Positions 1 through 5,290 of a DNA stretch of 6,678 nt are shown here, piece after piece. Positions within the stretch are counted from its first letter, which is position 1. Each line of letters opens with the position of its first letter. The stretch spans positions 1-6,678 of the forward strand of contig JABDQY010000056.1 in NCBI GenBank assembly GCA_013042025.1, read 5' to 3'. The DNA comes from Bacteroidia bacterium (GTDB lineage: Bacteria; Bacteroidota; Bacteroidia; NS11-12g; UBA9320). The notes beneath the pieces were generated by a model. The model was given only the letters and a program-made list of their open reading frames with translations. It had not been told where the DNA came from and made no database searches. A program made the translations under genes and the position numbers.

Positions 1-285
1 GTGCAATGCTGTTTCTTGAGTGCTATTGGGTTCAAATAGTATTGCAGTTTGATTGCCCTTGGTATCCAAGTGTCTGTCAATGCAATTTTCAGTAATGTTG
101 AGCTTAGCTCCTTTAAACCAATTTACCTCAGGTTTTGACAAGTCAAAATCCAATACTTGACTCCATTTCTCTTTCCAAGTGAATTCTTGATCTGCAAAAT
201 CGGACCAAAATTTTTCTGGAGCATCTATACTTTCTTTATAAAGCTGATGGTAATCCTCAATACTTTTAGCAATAAACTTAGACAT
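1..285 (-). CDS. acs: Acetyl-CoA synthetase, N-terminal part (cut by window edge)
   Basis: This is the first 95 residues of an AMP-forming acetate-CoA ligase, which activates acetate with ATP and CoA in the cytoplasm. I read it by translating the reverse complement: ATG at 285-283, then an uninterrupted frame to base 1. The translation begins MSKFIAKSIEDYHQLYKESI and shows the hallmarks of the ACAS N-terminal domain: a PEKFW motif near residues 29-33, a Trp-containing stretch (residues 41-46), NWF-KGAKLN near 60-68 and NCIDRHL near 72-78, followed by the first strand of the AMP-binding domain (TAILFE). The linker before WF is shorter than in E. coli Acs. The adenylation motifs lie outside the window, so a related acyl-CoA synthetase such as propionyl-CoA ligase cannot be excluded. 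The gene is divergent from the dehydrogenase at 341, with 55 bases between the two starts. Confidence 0.88.
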   Translation of the reverse strand, partial: MSKFIAKSIEDYHQLYKESIDAPEKFWSDFADQEFTWKEKWSQVLDFDLSKPEVNWFKGAKLNITENCIDRHLDTKGNQTAILFEPNSTQETALH

Positions 286-289
286 TTGG

Positions 290-297
290 CGAATTTA
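290..297 (-). promoter_or_regulatory. Putative -7 promoter box for acs
   Basis: The minus strand reads TAAATTCG, one mismatch from the Bacteroidota -7 consensus TAnnTTTG, and is followed by only four bases (CCAA) before the ATG. I see no convincing -33 TTTG. The spacing matches the other boxes in this window and predicts an almost leaderless transcript. Confidence 0.45.
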
Positions 298-340
298 TAA
301 ATCTTTTTAAAACCTTTGTACGTTATAAAACCATTCAATT

Positions 341-1501
341 ATGCTCAACTTCGAACTTCAAAATCCAGTTAAAATAATATTTGGTAAGGGAGAGATCTCT
401 AAGATTAATACTCAAATCCCTAAAGAGGCTAAAGTTCTCATGCTTTATGGTGGAGGCAGTATTAAGAAAAATGGAATCTATAATCAAGTAACAGATGCTC
501 TAAATGGATACAACTATTTAGAGTTTGGAGGAATCCCAGCAAATCCTGAATACGACATTCTTTTAGAAGCTCTTAAAGTAATAAAAGACGAAAACATAAC
601 ATACCTTCTTGCCGTAGGTGGTGGATCTGTTATTGATGGAACTAAGTTCCTAGCAAGTGCCGCTCTTTATGAGGGTGAGGAACCATGGGACATTCTAGCC
701 AATGGTATTCGAACAGAAGTAGGAATGCCTTTTGGAACGGTACTAACGCTTCCTGCAACTGGAACCGAAATGAATAGTGGTTCTGTAATTAGTAGAAGAA
801 GCACCGGTGACAAAAGAGGTATGGGCGGACCTGGGCTATTCCCTCAATTTTCTATACTTGACCCAACTGTTATTGCGAGTATACCAAAAAGACAACTAGC
901 CAATGGAATTACAGACGCATTCACCCATGTTTTAGAGCAATACATGACCTATCCCATAGGTGCAGATTTGCAAGACCGCTTTGCAGAAAGCATTCTTAAT
1001 AGTTTAATTGAAACCGGACCAAGAGTGATTGAAAACCCTAAGGATTATACCGTTGCTGCCAACTTTATGTGGTGTTGCACGATGGCCCTAAATGGATTAA
1101 TCCAAAAAGGAGTTCCTAATGATTGGGCGATACATGCGATTGGACATGAACTAACTGCATTGTACGGTATTGACCATGCTCGAACGCTGGCAATTATTGC
1201 TCCTCGTCATTATCAGTACAATATTGAAACTAAAAAAGAAAAGCTAGCTCAATACGGAGAACGTGTTTGGAGAATCACCGAAGGTACACTCCTAGAAAGA
1301 GCACAACTAGCAATCGAAAAAACAGAAGCATTCTTTCAATCCTTAGACATTCCGACCCGCCTCTCAGATTACACAGAACAATATGCGGGAACCGCAGAAA
1401 AAGTAAGTGAAACTTTGAAAGAAAGAGGTTGGGTAGCTTTAGGTGAACGTAAAAATGTTACTCCGGAAGCTGTAAAAATAATAGTAGAGAAAAGCTACTA
1501 A
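341..1501 (+). CDS. yqhD: YqhD-type iron-dependent-family alcohol/aldehyde dehydrogenase (NADPH)
   Basis: This 386-residue protein belongs to the group III (iron-containing) alcohol dehydrogenase family and resembles E. coli YqhD (387 residues) along its whole length. YqhD reduces a wide range of aldehydes with NADPH and acts in aldehyde detoxification. The N-terminal Rossmann-like domain carries GGGS at 37-40 and GGGSVIDGTKF at 93-103, both nucleotide-binding signatures, followed by TLPATGTEMNSG at 136-147. The C-terminal helical domain supplies the expected metal ligands D192, H196, H265 and H279 (the equivalents of D194, H198, H267 and H281 in YqhD). In that family the bound metal is usually Zn or Fe. 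The start at 341 matches YqhD exactly (MLNFELQNP versus the usual NF-L-P). I could not find a clear -7 box: TACGTTAT at 319-326 is a poor match. Divergence from acs suggests a role in C2/aldehyde metabolism, but that is inference; the physiological substrate is unknown. Confidence 0.93.
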   Translation: MLNFELQNPVKIIFGKGEISKINTQIPKEAKVLMLYGGGSIKKNGIYNQVTDALNGYNYLEFGGIPANPEYDILLEALKVIKDENITYLLAVGGGSVIDGTKFLASAALYEGEEPWDILANGIRTEVGMPFGTVLTLPATGTEMNSGSVISRRSTGDKRGMGGPGLFPQFSILDPTVIASIPKRQLANGITDAFTHVLEQYMTYPIGADLQDRFAESILNSLIETGPRVIENPKDYTVAANFMWCCTMALNGLIQKGVPNDWAIHAIGHELTALYGIDHARTLAIIAPRHYQYNIETKKEKLAQYGERVWRITEGTLLERAQLAIEKTEAFFQSLDIPTRLSDYTEQYAGTAEKVSETLKERGWVALGERKNVTPEAVKIIVEKSY

Positions 1502-1521
1502 ATCATTTTTATAAATCGATA

Positions 1522-1550
1522 TTGCTTCAACACATTGCACATTACATTTG
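1522..1550 (+). promoter_or_regulatory. Promoter for phenylalanine hydroxylase gene (-33 TTG, -7 TACATTTG)
   Basis: This is the best promoter in the window. A TTG at 1522-1524 is followed, after an 18-base spacer, by TACATTTG at 1543-1550, a perfect TAnnTTTG box. The GTG at 1556 lies five bases beyond the box, so transcription should begin at or within a base or two of the start codon. The promoter lies in the 54-base gap behind the dehydrogenase gene, so phhA can be expressed independently of it. Confidence 0.6.
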
Positions 1551-1552
1551 CA
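1536..1552 (+). promoter_or_regulatory. Dyad overlapping the phhA -7 box, candidate operator
   Basis: The 17 bases TGCACATTACATTTGCA form an imperfect palindrome with arms TGCAnAT and ATnTGCA around a 3-base centre (six of seven arm positions pair). It completely covers the -7 box, which is where a repressor would bind. No regulator gene is nearby and the assignment is inference only. Confidence 0.3.
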
Positions 1553-1555
1553 GGA

Positions 1556-2266
1556 GTGCAGCAATCATATTCAAAGTATACGGAAGATGATCATGAAGTT
1601 TGGAAAATTCTTTATGATCGCCAAGTTGACAATCTCGAAAATAAAGCTCATCCAGCATACCTCACAGCACTTGAAGATTTATTCAACGCACTTCACAACA
1701 CCAAAGTGCCCAACTTCAATGAGGTAGACAAAACGCTACTATCAAGAACTGGTTGGTCAATTGAAGTTGTGCCTGGTCTAATACCTGTAGTTGAATTCTT
1801 TGAATTGTTAGCTATTAAACGATTTCCAAGTTCTACATGGTTACGAAAAAAAAGCGAATTGGATTATTTGGAAGAGCCTGATATGTTTCACGATTCTTTC
1901 GGACATCTTCCATTGTTAGCAAACACCGATTATGCCAACTTCATGCAAAAAATTGGATTGCTGGGTATAAAGCACAAGGCCAACGAAGACATTATCACTA
2001 AATTAAAAAGTTACTACTGGTTTACTATAGAATTTGGTTTGGTTAAAATGAACGAAAAGACTGGAATTTATGGTGCCGGTCTAATTTCATCATACGGTGA
2101 AACAAATCAAATTTATACCGATAAAGTCATCGTTAAACCATTTGATATAGAAGAAATTATCAATACAAGTTTCGTGAATAGCGAAATGCAGAATTTATAC
2201 TATAAAGTAGAGTCACTGAACCAACTTTATCTTTCAATTGAGGAATTGGAAAGACGTTGGTCATAG
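1556..2266 (+). CDS. phhA: Phenylalanine 4-monooxygenase (phenylalanine hydroxylase)
   Basis: This 236-residue protein is a monomeric-type bacterial aromatic amino acid hydroxylase. It converts L-Phe to L-Tyr with O2 and a tetrahydropterin cofactor, in the cytoplasm. The non-haem iron facial triad is visible: H112 and H117 in EPDMFHDSFGHLPLL, and E159 in YWFTIEFGL. Other family motifs are TGW at 65-67, VPGLIP at 72-77, FFELLA at 81-86, ELDYLEEPD at 101-109 and IYGAGLISS at 171-179. There is no N-terminal ACT regulatory domain. I chose GTG at 1556. The frame is open back to a TTG at 1535, but those codons overlap the promoter box at 1543-1550, and no in-frame ATG occurs until deep in the catalytic domain. 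The gene resembles the short proteobacterial PhhA form (about 260 residues). No pterin carbinolamine dehydratase or homogentisate gene is adjacent, so whether it serves Phe catabolism or Tyr supply is not shown here. Confidence 0.93.
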   Translation: MQQSYSKYTEDDHEVWKILYDRQVDNLENKAHPAYLTALEDLFNALHNTKVPNFNEVDKTLLSRTGWSIEVVPGLIPVVEFFELLAIKRFPSSTWLRKKSELDYLEEPDMFHDSFGHLPLLANTDYANFMQKIGLLGIKHKANEDIITKLKSYYWFTIEFGLVKMNEKTGIYGAGLISSYGETNQIYTDKVIVKPFDIEEIINTSFVNSEMQNLYYKVESLNQLYLSIEELERRWS

Positions 2267-2279
2267 CAAAATTATTTTA

Positions 2280-2309
2280 GAAGCCAGATTACAAAGGCTT
2301 CAAGTTTTT
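2280..2309 (+). terminator. Putative intrinsic terminator after phhA
   Basis: A perfect 6-bp stem, GAAGCC (2280-2285) and GGCTTC (2296-2301), encloses a 10-base loop. It is followed by AAG and a run of five T (2305-2309). It starts 13 bases beyond the phhA TAG stop and ends just before the next gene's -7 box. The stem is short and the T run is offset by three bases, so termination may be partial. Confidence 0.5.
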
Positions 2310-2311
2310 AA

Positions 2312-2319
2312 TACTTTTG
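2312..2319 (+). promoter_or_regulatory. -7 promoter box for the bestrophin-like gene
   Basis: TACTTTTG matches TAnnTTTG perfectly and lies seven bases before the ATG at 2327. It directly follows a putative terminator, consistent with a separate transcription unit. No TTTG is visible at the expected -33 distance, so the call rests on the box and its position. Confidence 0.45.
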
Positions 2320-2326
2320 AAAGTAC

Positions 2327-3199
2327 ATGATCAGATATAACCCCAAGATTTGGTTCACTCAAATTTTTAGAATCCCTAAAAGTGACACCTTACGGGTGCT
2401 GTATAAGGAAATGATTCTTTTATCATTATTTACCTTCGGACTTACTTACGTTGAACTGAACTATATAAAGGATTTGCACCTTTTTAAAGATGCAATTGCT
2501 GTTTATTCCCTCATTGGTTTTGTTCTTTCATTACTCTTGGTATTTCGAACAAATACAGCATATGAACGTTGGTGGGAAGGCAGAAAAAAATGGGGTGAGT
2601 TGGTAAATAACACAAGAACCTTGGCTATCAAAGTTTCAACAAGCACAAATGACAAGGATGACATCGATTTCTTTAAACGACAAATTGTAAACTACGTCTA
2701 TGCCCTCAAATGGCATTTGCGAAACGAAGAGGAAGAACTACAAACTAACCTTGAAGAAGGTGAAAAAGAGGCATTTGAACTTTCTGCTCATAAACCTAGT
2801 TTTATTTCCAAACTAATGTATGCTCGTTTACAAGTAATGTTAGTTGAAAAAAAAATTGATGGCAACGAATTTTTAGCTTTCGACACCAATCTGAACACAT
2901 TCTCTAATATAACAGGAGCATGCGAAAGAATAAAAAGTACTCCTATGCCTTTTTCGTACAACCTATTTCTAAAGAAGTTTATTTTCATTTACGTTACTAC
3001 TTTACCGCTAGCGTTTGTTTCATCCTTTGGTTATGGAACCATCCTTATCGGTATTTTCGTCTTTTATGTTTTGGTTAGTATGGAGCTATTAGCGGAAGAA
3101 ATTGAAGACCCTTTTGGCACAGATGATAACGACCTTGAATTGGATCAAATCTGCAAAAACATCAGCATAAGTGTTGAAGATATTCTAACAGAAGATTAA
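2327..3199 (+). CDS. Bestrophin-family ion channel protein (UPF0187)
   Basis: This 290-residue integral inner-membrane protein belongs to the bestrophin/UPF0187 family, whose members form pentameric ion channels. Animal bestrophins conduct Cl-, while the characterised bacterial homologue KpBest is cation-selective. Hydrophobic membrane segments lie at about 28-44, 58-74, 216-233 and 236-254, giving the family's two-plus-two arrangement around a charged cytosolic helical domain. Signature motifs are FRTNTAYERWWEGRKKWG at 73-90, CERIKSTPMPFSY at 199-211 and ELLAEEIEDPFGTDDNDL at 253-270. The last of these is the conserved acidic and DPFG region after the final membrane segment. The length is typical. 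The start at 2327 is supported by the promoter box seven bases upstream. Ion selectivity and physiological role cannot be read from the sequence, and the neighbours do not suggest one. Confidence 0.9.
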   Translation: MIRYNPKIWFTQIFRIPKSDTLRVLYKEMILLSLFTFGLTYVELNYIKDLHLFKDAIAVYSLIGFVLSLLLVFRTNTAYERWWEGRKKWGELVNNTRTLAIKVSTSTNDKDDIDFFKRQIVNYVYALKWHLRNEEEELQTNLEEGEKEAFELSAHKPSFISKLMYARLQVMLVEKKIDGNEFLAFDTNLNTFSNITGACERIKSTPMPFSYNLFLKKFIFIYVTTLPLAFVSSFGYGTILIGIFVFYVLVSMELLAEEIEDPFGTDDNDLELDQICKNISISVEDILTED

Positions 3200-3216
3200 T
3201 CTGACAACGATTGTTT

Positions 3217-3224
3217 TAAATTTG
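3217..3224 (+). promoter_or_regulatory. -7 promoter box for menB
   Basis: TAAATTTG is a perfect TAnnTTTG box in the 29-base gap after the bestrophin-like gene and ends four bases (CCTT) before the menB ATG at 3229. No clear -33 element is seen. Read-through from upstream is also possible because I find no good terminator in this gap. Confidence 0.45.
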
Positions 3225-3228
3225 CCTT

Positions 3229-4065
3229 ATGAGTCAAAACTGGACCACCGTTAAAGAGTATGAAGACATCACCTATAAGAAATGCGAAGGCGTAGCCCGT
3301 ATTGCCTTTAATAGACCTGATGTTCGGAATGCATTCCGCCCAAAAACCACATCTGAGTTGCTAGATGCGTTTCATGATGCTCAAGAAGATTTAAGTATTG
3401 GAGTTGTTCTACTTAGTGCTGAAGGACCAAGCTCGAAAGATGGTGTATACAGTTTTTGCAGTGGAGGCGATCAAAAAGCTAGAGGACATAAAGGCTATGT
3501 TGGAGATGATAATTACCATAGACTAAATATATTGGATGTTCAACGATTAATTCGTTTTATGCCAAAAGTTGTAATTGCAGTTGTTCCAGGATGGGCTGTA
3601 GGCGGAGGTCATAGTTTGCATGTTGTATGTGACATGACTTTAGCCAGTAAAGAACATGCTATTTTCAAACAAACAGATGCAGATGTAACTAGTTTTGATG
3701 GTGGATACGGGTCGGCTTATTTGGCAAAAATGGTAGGACAAAAGAAAGCTAGAGAAATCTTCTTTTTAGGGAGAAACTATTCAGCTCAAGATGCATTTGA
3801 AATGGGAATGGTTAATGCTGTAGTTCCTCATGAAGAATTAGAAGATACTGCTTTTGAATGGGCTCAAGAAATCTTAGAAAAATCGCCTACCAGTATCAAA
3901 ATGCTGAAATTCGCAATGAATCTTACTGATGACGGTATGGTTGGGCAACAAGTTTTTGCTGGAGAAGCAACTCGTTTAGCTTATATGACGGATGAAGCAA
4001 AAGAAGGACGCGATGCATTTTTAGAAAAACGCAAACCTAATTTCAAAAAAGAGTATCTACCTTAA
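3229..4065 (+). CDS. menB: 1,4-dihydroxy-2-naphthoyl-CoA synthase (type II MenB)
   Basis: This 278-residue crotonase-fold enzyme cyclises o-succinylbenzoyl-CoA to 1,4-dihydroxy-2-naphthoyl-CoA in menaquinone synthesis. MenB-specific features are NRPDVRNAFRP at 28-38, FCSGGDQKARG at 76-86 and GWAVGGGHSLH at 121-131 (oxyanion-hole glycines), SFDGGYGS at 155-162, VGQKKAREIFFLGR at 169-182 and Y252 in AYMTDEA, the C-terminal active-site Tyr. D150 in KQTDADVTSFDGG is the key residue for subtype. Type I enzymes such as E. coli MenB have Gly there and need bicarbonate. Type II enzymes such as that of M. tuberculosis have Asp, as here, and do not need added bicarbonate. The C-terminal half is strikingly like the mycobacterial enzyme. 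No other men gene is in the window. The gene converges on thioredoxin with 27 bases between the stops and no convincing terminator. Confidence 0.97.
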   Translation: MSQNWTTVKEYEDITYKKCEGVARIAFNRPDVRNAFRPKTTSELLDAFHDAQEDLSIGVVLLSAEGPSSKDGVYSFCSGGDQKARGHKGYVGDDNYHRLNILDVQRLIRFMPKVVIAVVPGWAVGGGHSLHVVCDMTLASKEHAIFKQTDADVTSFDGGYGSAYLAKMVGQKKAREIFFLGRNYSAQDAFEMGMVNAVVPHEELEDTAFEWAQEILEKSPTSIKMLKFAMNLTDDGMVGQQVFAGEATRLAYMTDEAKEGRDAFLEKRKPNFKKEYLP

Positions 4066-4092
4066 TAAAATTGGAAAGAGAATTTAGACTGG

Positions 4093-4389
4093 TTATGACT
4101 TGCTCTTAATCAACTCAACCAATTCTGTTGCTTGTCGAACTCCACTTTCTCTCCATTTTAGACTTCCATCTTTAAAAATCATCAAGGTTGGAACTCCTTT
4201 AACGTCATAAGCAGAAGCTAGCTGTTGATTCTTATCAACATCAATCTTTATGATTTTTACATCGTCACCCAATTCATCTTTCACCTGATCTAAAATTGGA
4301 ACCATCATTTTGCATGGTCCACACCATTCAGCTGAAAAATCAATCAACACTGGTTTTTCACCCGCTATTACATCTTTAAACGTTGCCAT
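4093..4389 (-). CDS. trxA: Thioredoxin
   Basis: This 98-residue cytoplasmic thioredoxin reduces protein disulfides and is recycled by thioredoxin reductase. The canonical redox site WCGPCK is at 22-27 (C23 and C26). The buried acid D17 (VLIDFSAEWCGPC) and the cis-proline P67 (KGVPTL) are present, as is the usual FKDG turn near 72-75. It is about ten residues shorter than E. coli TrxA, lacking part of the first strand and helix, but is otherwise intact. There is no signal peptide, so it is not a secreted or membrane-tethered thiol protein. It sits 64 bases downstream of a rhodanese gene on the same strand, with a strong terminator between them, so the two are probably transcribed separately. 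No clear TAnnTTTG box is visible before the ATG; an AAAGAAAG purine tract lies just upstream and may serve as a weak ribosome site. Confidence 0.95.
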   Translation of the reverse strand: MATFKDVIAGEKPVLIDFSAEWCGPCKMMVPILDQVKDELGDDVKIIKIDVDKNQQLASAYDVKGVPTLMIFKDGSLKWRESGVRQATELVELIKSKS

Positions 4390-4405
4390 TTGCTTTCTTT
4401 ATTTC

Positions 4406-4443
4406 AAAAAAAATGCCAAACCATTATCAATGTCAGTTTGGCA
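4406..4443 (-). terminator. Intrinsic terminator after the rhodanese gene
   Basis: On the minus strand, TGCCAAAC (4443-4436) pairs perfectly over 8 bp with GTTTGGCA (4421-4414) across a 14-base loop, followed at once by eight T (4413-4406). It begins ten bases beyond the rhodanese stop. This is a classical Rho-independent terminator and the best one in the window. It separates rhodanese transcription from the thioredoxin gene downstream. Confidence 0.85.
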
Positions 4444-4453
4444 ACTTTAACCT

Positions 4454-4756
4454 TTATAATCTATTCACTTTCATCCATGATCCACCATTGAAAGCCTCTA
4501 CCCCATTGTTTTTAAGAATAGACGCTGCACTTCCGCTTCGCATACCGCTTGCACAACATGTTATTACAGGCTTATTCCATTTTTGTATGGTTTTCATCTT
4601 AGTACTTATCTTATCTAATGGTATGTTTTTAGAGCCTTTAACATGTCCACCACTAAACTCTCGGGGAGTTCTAACATCCACAATTACAGCACCTTCTGCT
4701 AATTTCTCCTTCAAATCCACTCCCGGACCGAATAATTTCTTTATAAAATCAAACAT
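4454..4756 (-). CDS. Single-domain rhodanese-like protein
   Basis: This 100-residue, single-domain rhodanese-like protein probably carries a persulfide on an active-site cysteine for sulfur transfer, or acts in thiol redox. Family features are VIVDVRTPREFSGGHVKGSKNIPL at about 24-47 and the active loop C68-A-S-G-M-R73-S in the Cx2GxR form, giving C68 as the catalytic residue with C67 beside it. It ends in an FNGGSW motif near 89-94, as is usual for this group. There is no signal peptide, so it is probably cytosolic. I chose ATG at 4756-4754 (MFDFIKKLFG). The frame extends three codons further to a TTG at 4765, but that TTG is part of the TAATTTG promoter-like box. The gene is divergent from the GreA-like gene and has its own terminator. 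The sulfur acceptor is unknown; closeness to thioredoxin, a plausible reductant of the persulfide, is only suggestive. Confidence 0.87.
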   Translation of the reverse strand: MFDFIKKLFGPGVDLKEKLAEGAVIVDVRTPREFSGGHVKGSKNIPLDKISTKMKTIQKWNKPVITCCASGMRSGSAASILKNNGVEAFNGGSWMKVNRL

Positions 4757-4762
4757 GAGGTG

Positions 4763-4770
4763 CAAATTAG
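4763..4770 (-). promoter_or_regulatory. Variant -7 box for the rhodanese gene
   Basis: The minus strand reads CTAATTTG, i.e. TA-n-TTTG with one spacer base instead of two, six bases before the ATG at 4756. The position matches the other boxes in the window, but the match to consensus is imperfect and no -33 element is evident. Confidence 0.35.
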
Positions 4771-4800
4771 TTAGATAAATAGAAATTAGAGGGTAACTAA
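4767..4800. repeat. 7-bp inverted repeat in the rhodanese/GreA-like divergent promoter region
   Basis: TTAGTTA (4767-4773) and TAACTAA (4794-4800) are perfect inverted copies separated by 20 bases. The left arm overlaps the rhodanese -7 box. The right arm ends 16 bases before the -7 box of the GreA-like gene, close to its -33 region. It could be a shared operator for the two divergent genes, but in such AT-rich sequence a chance repeat is quite possible. Confidence 0.3.
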
Positions 4801-4816
4801 CATTACAAAACTTTTA

Positions 4817-4824
4817 TAAATTTG
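4817..4824 (+). promoter_or_regulatory. -7 promoter box for the GreA-like gene
   Basis: TAAATTTG is a perfect TAnnTTTG box ending seven bases before the ATG at 4832. It lies in the 75-base divergent gap, where a plus-strand promoter is required because the upstream gene runs the other way. No good TTTG is seen near -33. Confidence 0.55.
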
Positions 4825-4831
4825 TGACTAG

Positions 4832-5281
4832 ATGATTTCAAAGTCTGACATACATCAAGCTTGCATTGATAAACTTCAAAGTCAAATCGATGAATTAACG
4901 TCTGCCATTGAAAAAGTGCACGAATCCGTTATTGGCGAAGAAAATAGCACAGCTGGCAATAAATTTGAAACCGCTCGGGCTATGGGCCAAGAAGAATTAG
5001 AACGTTTAAACATTCAACTTGCAGCACATGTTAAAGATATGAATACCCTCATTCAAATCTCTGCAACTAAACCTTGTTATTCTGTTCAGCTTGGGGCCTA
5101 TATCGAGACAACAAAGAAAAAACTGTATATGTGTACAGCACTTGGAAAAATTGAAGTAGGTAAAGAAGTAATCTTTGCAGTTTCTTTAGGATCTCCAATT
5201 GGGCAGGTTTTGCTCGGCAAGGAAAAAGGTGACAGTGTTGTTTTTGCTGGTAAAAGTGAAAAAATAACTGCAATTCACTAA
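4832..5281 (+). CDS. GreA/GreB-like RNA polymerase secondary-channel factor (Bacteroidota type)
   Basis: This 149-residue protein has the two-part Gre layout. A charged helical, probably coiled-coil hairpin spans about 8-76, with its turn near 34-45. A C-terminal FKBP-like domain spans about 82-149 and contains the Gre signature-like stretch SPIGQVLLGKEKGDSVVF at 121-138. It probably binds RNA polymerase through the C-terminal domain and inserts the hairpin into the secondary channel. Unlike GreA, whose hairpin tip carries the acidic GDLSEN motif needed for transcript cleavage, the tip here reads EENSTAGNKFET (36-47), with Asn where close relatives often have Asp. Whether it cleaves RNA is therefore doubtful. 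Relatives in Bacteroidota are often labelled 3-oxoacyl-ACP synthase, but nothing here looks like a ketosynthase (it is far too short and has no Cys-His-His site). The stop overlaps the promoter box of the exonuclease gene nine bases further on. Confidence 0.75.
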   Translation: MISKSDIHQACIDKLQSQIDELTSAIEKVHESVIGEENSTAGNKFETARAMGQEELERLNIQLAAHVKDMNTLIQISATKPCYSVQLGAYIETTKKKLYMCTALGKIEVGKEVIFAVSLGSPIGQVLLGKEKGDSVVFAGKSEKITAIH

Positions 5282-5286
5282 CCTTG
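5279..5286 (+). promoter_or_regulatory. Putative -7 box for the exonuclease III gene, overlapping the upstream stop codon
   Basis: TAACCTTG is one mismatch from TAnnTTTG and lies four bases (CCCC) before the ATG at 5291. Its first three bases are the TAA stop of the GreA-like gene. Since the two genes are only nine bases apart, co-transcription is also likely; this would be an internal promoter. Confidence 0.3.
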
Positions 5287-5290
5287 CCCC

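Noticed and set aside
293..302. Perfect 10-bp palindrome ATTTATAAAT in the acs/yqhD intergenic region
   Set aside because: It is composed only of A and T in an AT-rich gap and overlaps the acs -7 box; it is readily expected by chance.
2788..2988. A 66-codon minus-strand open frame inside the bestrophin-like gene
   Set aside because: It lies antisense to a conserved membrane-protein gene and has no family features or promoter.
3204..3214. ACAA-CGA-TTGT hairpin after the bestrophin-like gene as a terminator
   Set aside because: A 4-bp stem followed by a mixed TTTAAATTT tract is not stable enough, and the tract is better explained as the menB promoter box.
4066..4092. AAATT/AATTT hairpin between menB and trxA as a bidirectional terminator
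   Set aside because: It has only five A-T pairs and no T run on either strand, so it is too weak to support.
4383..4778. A 131-codon plus-strand open frame opposite the rhodanese gene
   Set aside because: It lies antisense to a clearly real rhodanese with intact active-site motifs, covers its terminator, and encodes no recognisable family.
5067..5273. A 68-codon minus-strand open frame inside the GreA-like gene
   Set aside because: It is an antisense shadow with low-complexity composition rich in Leu and Gln, and no supporting signals.
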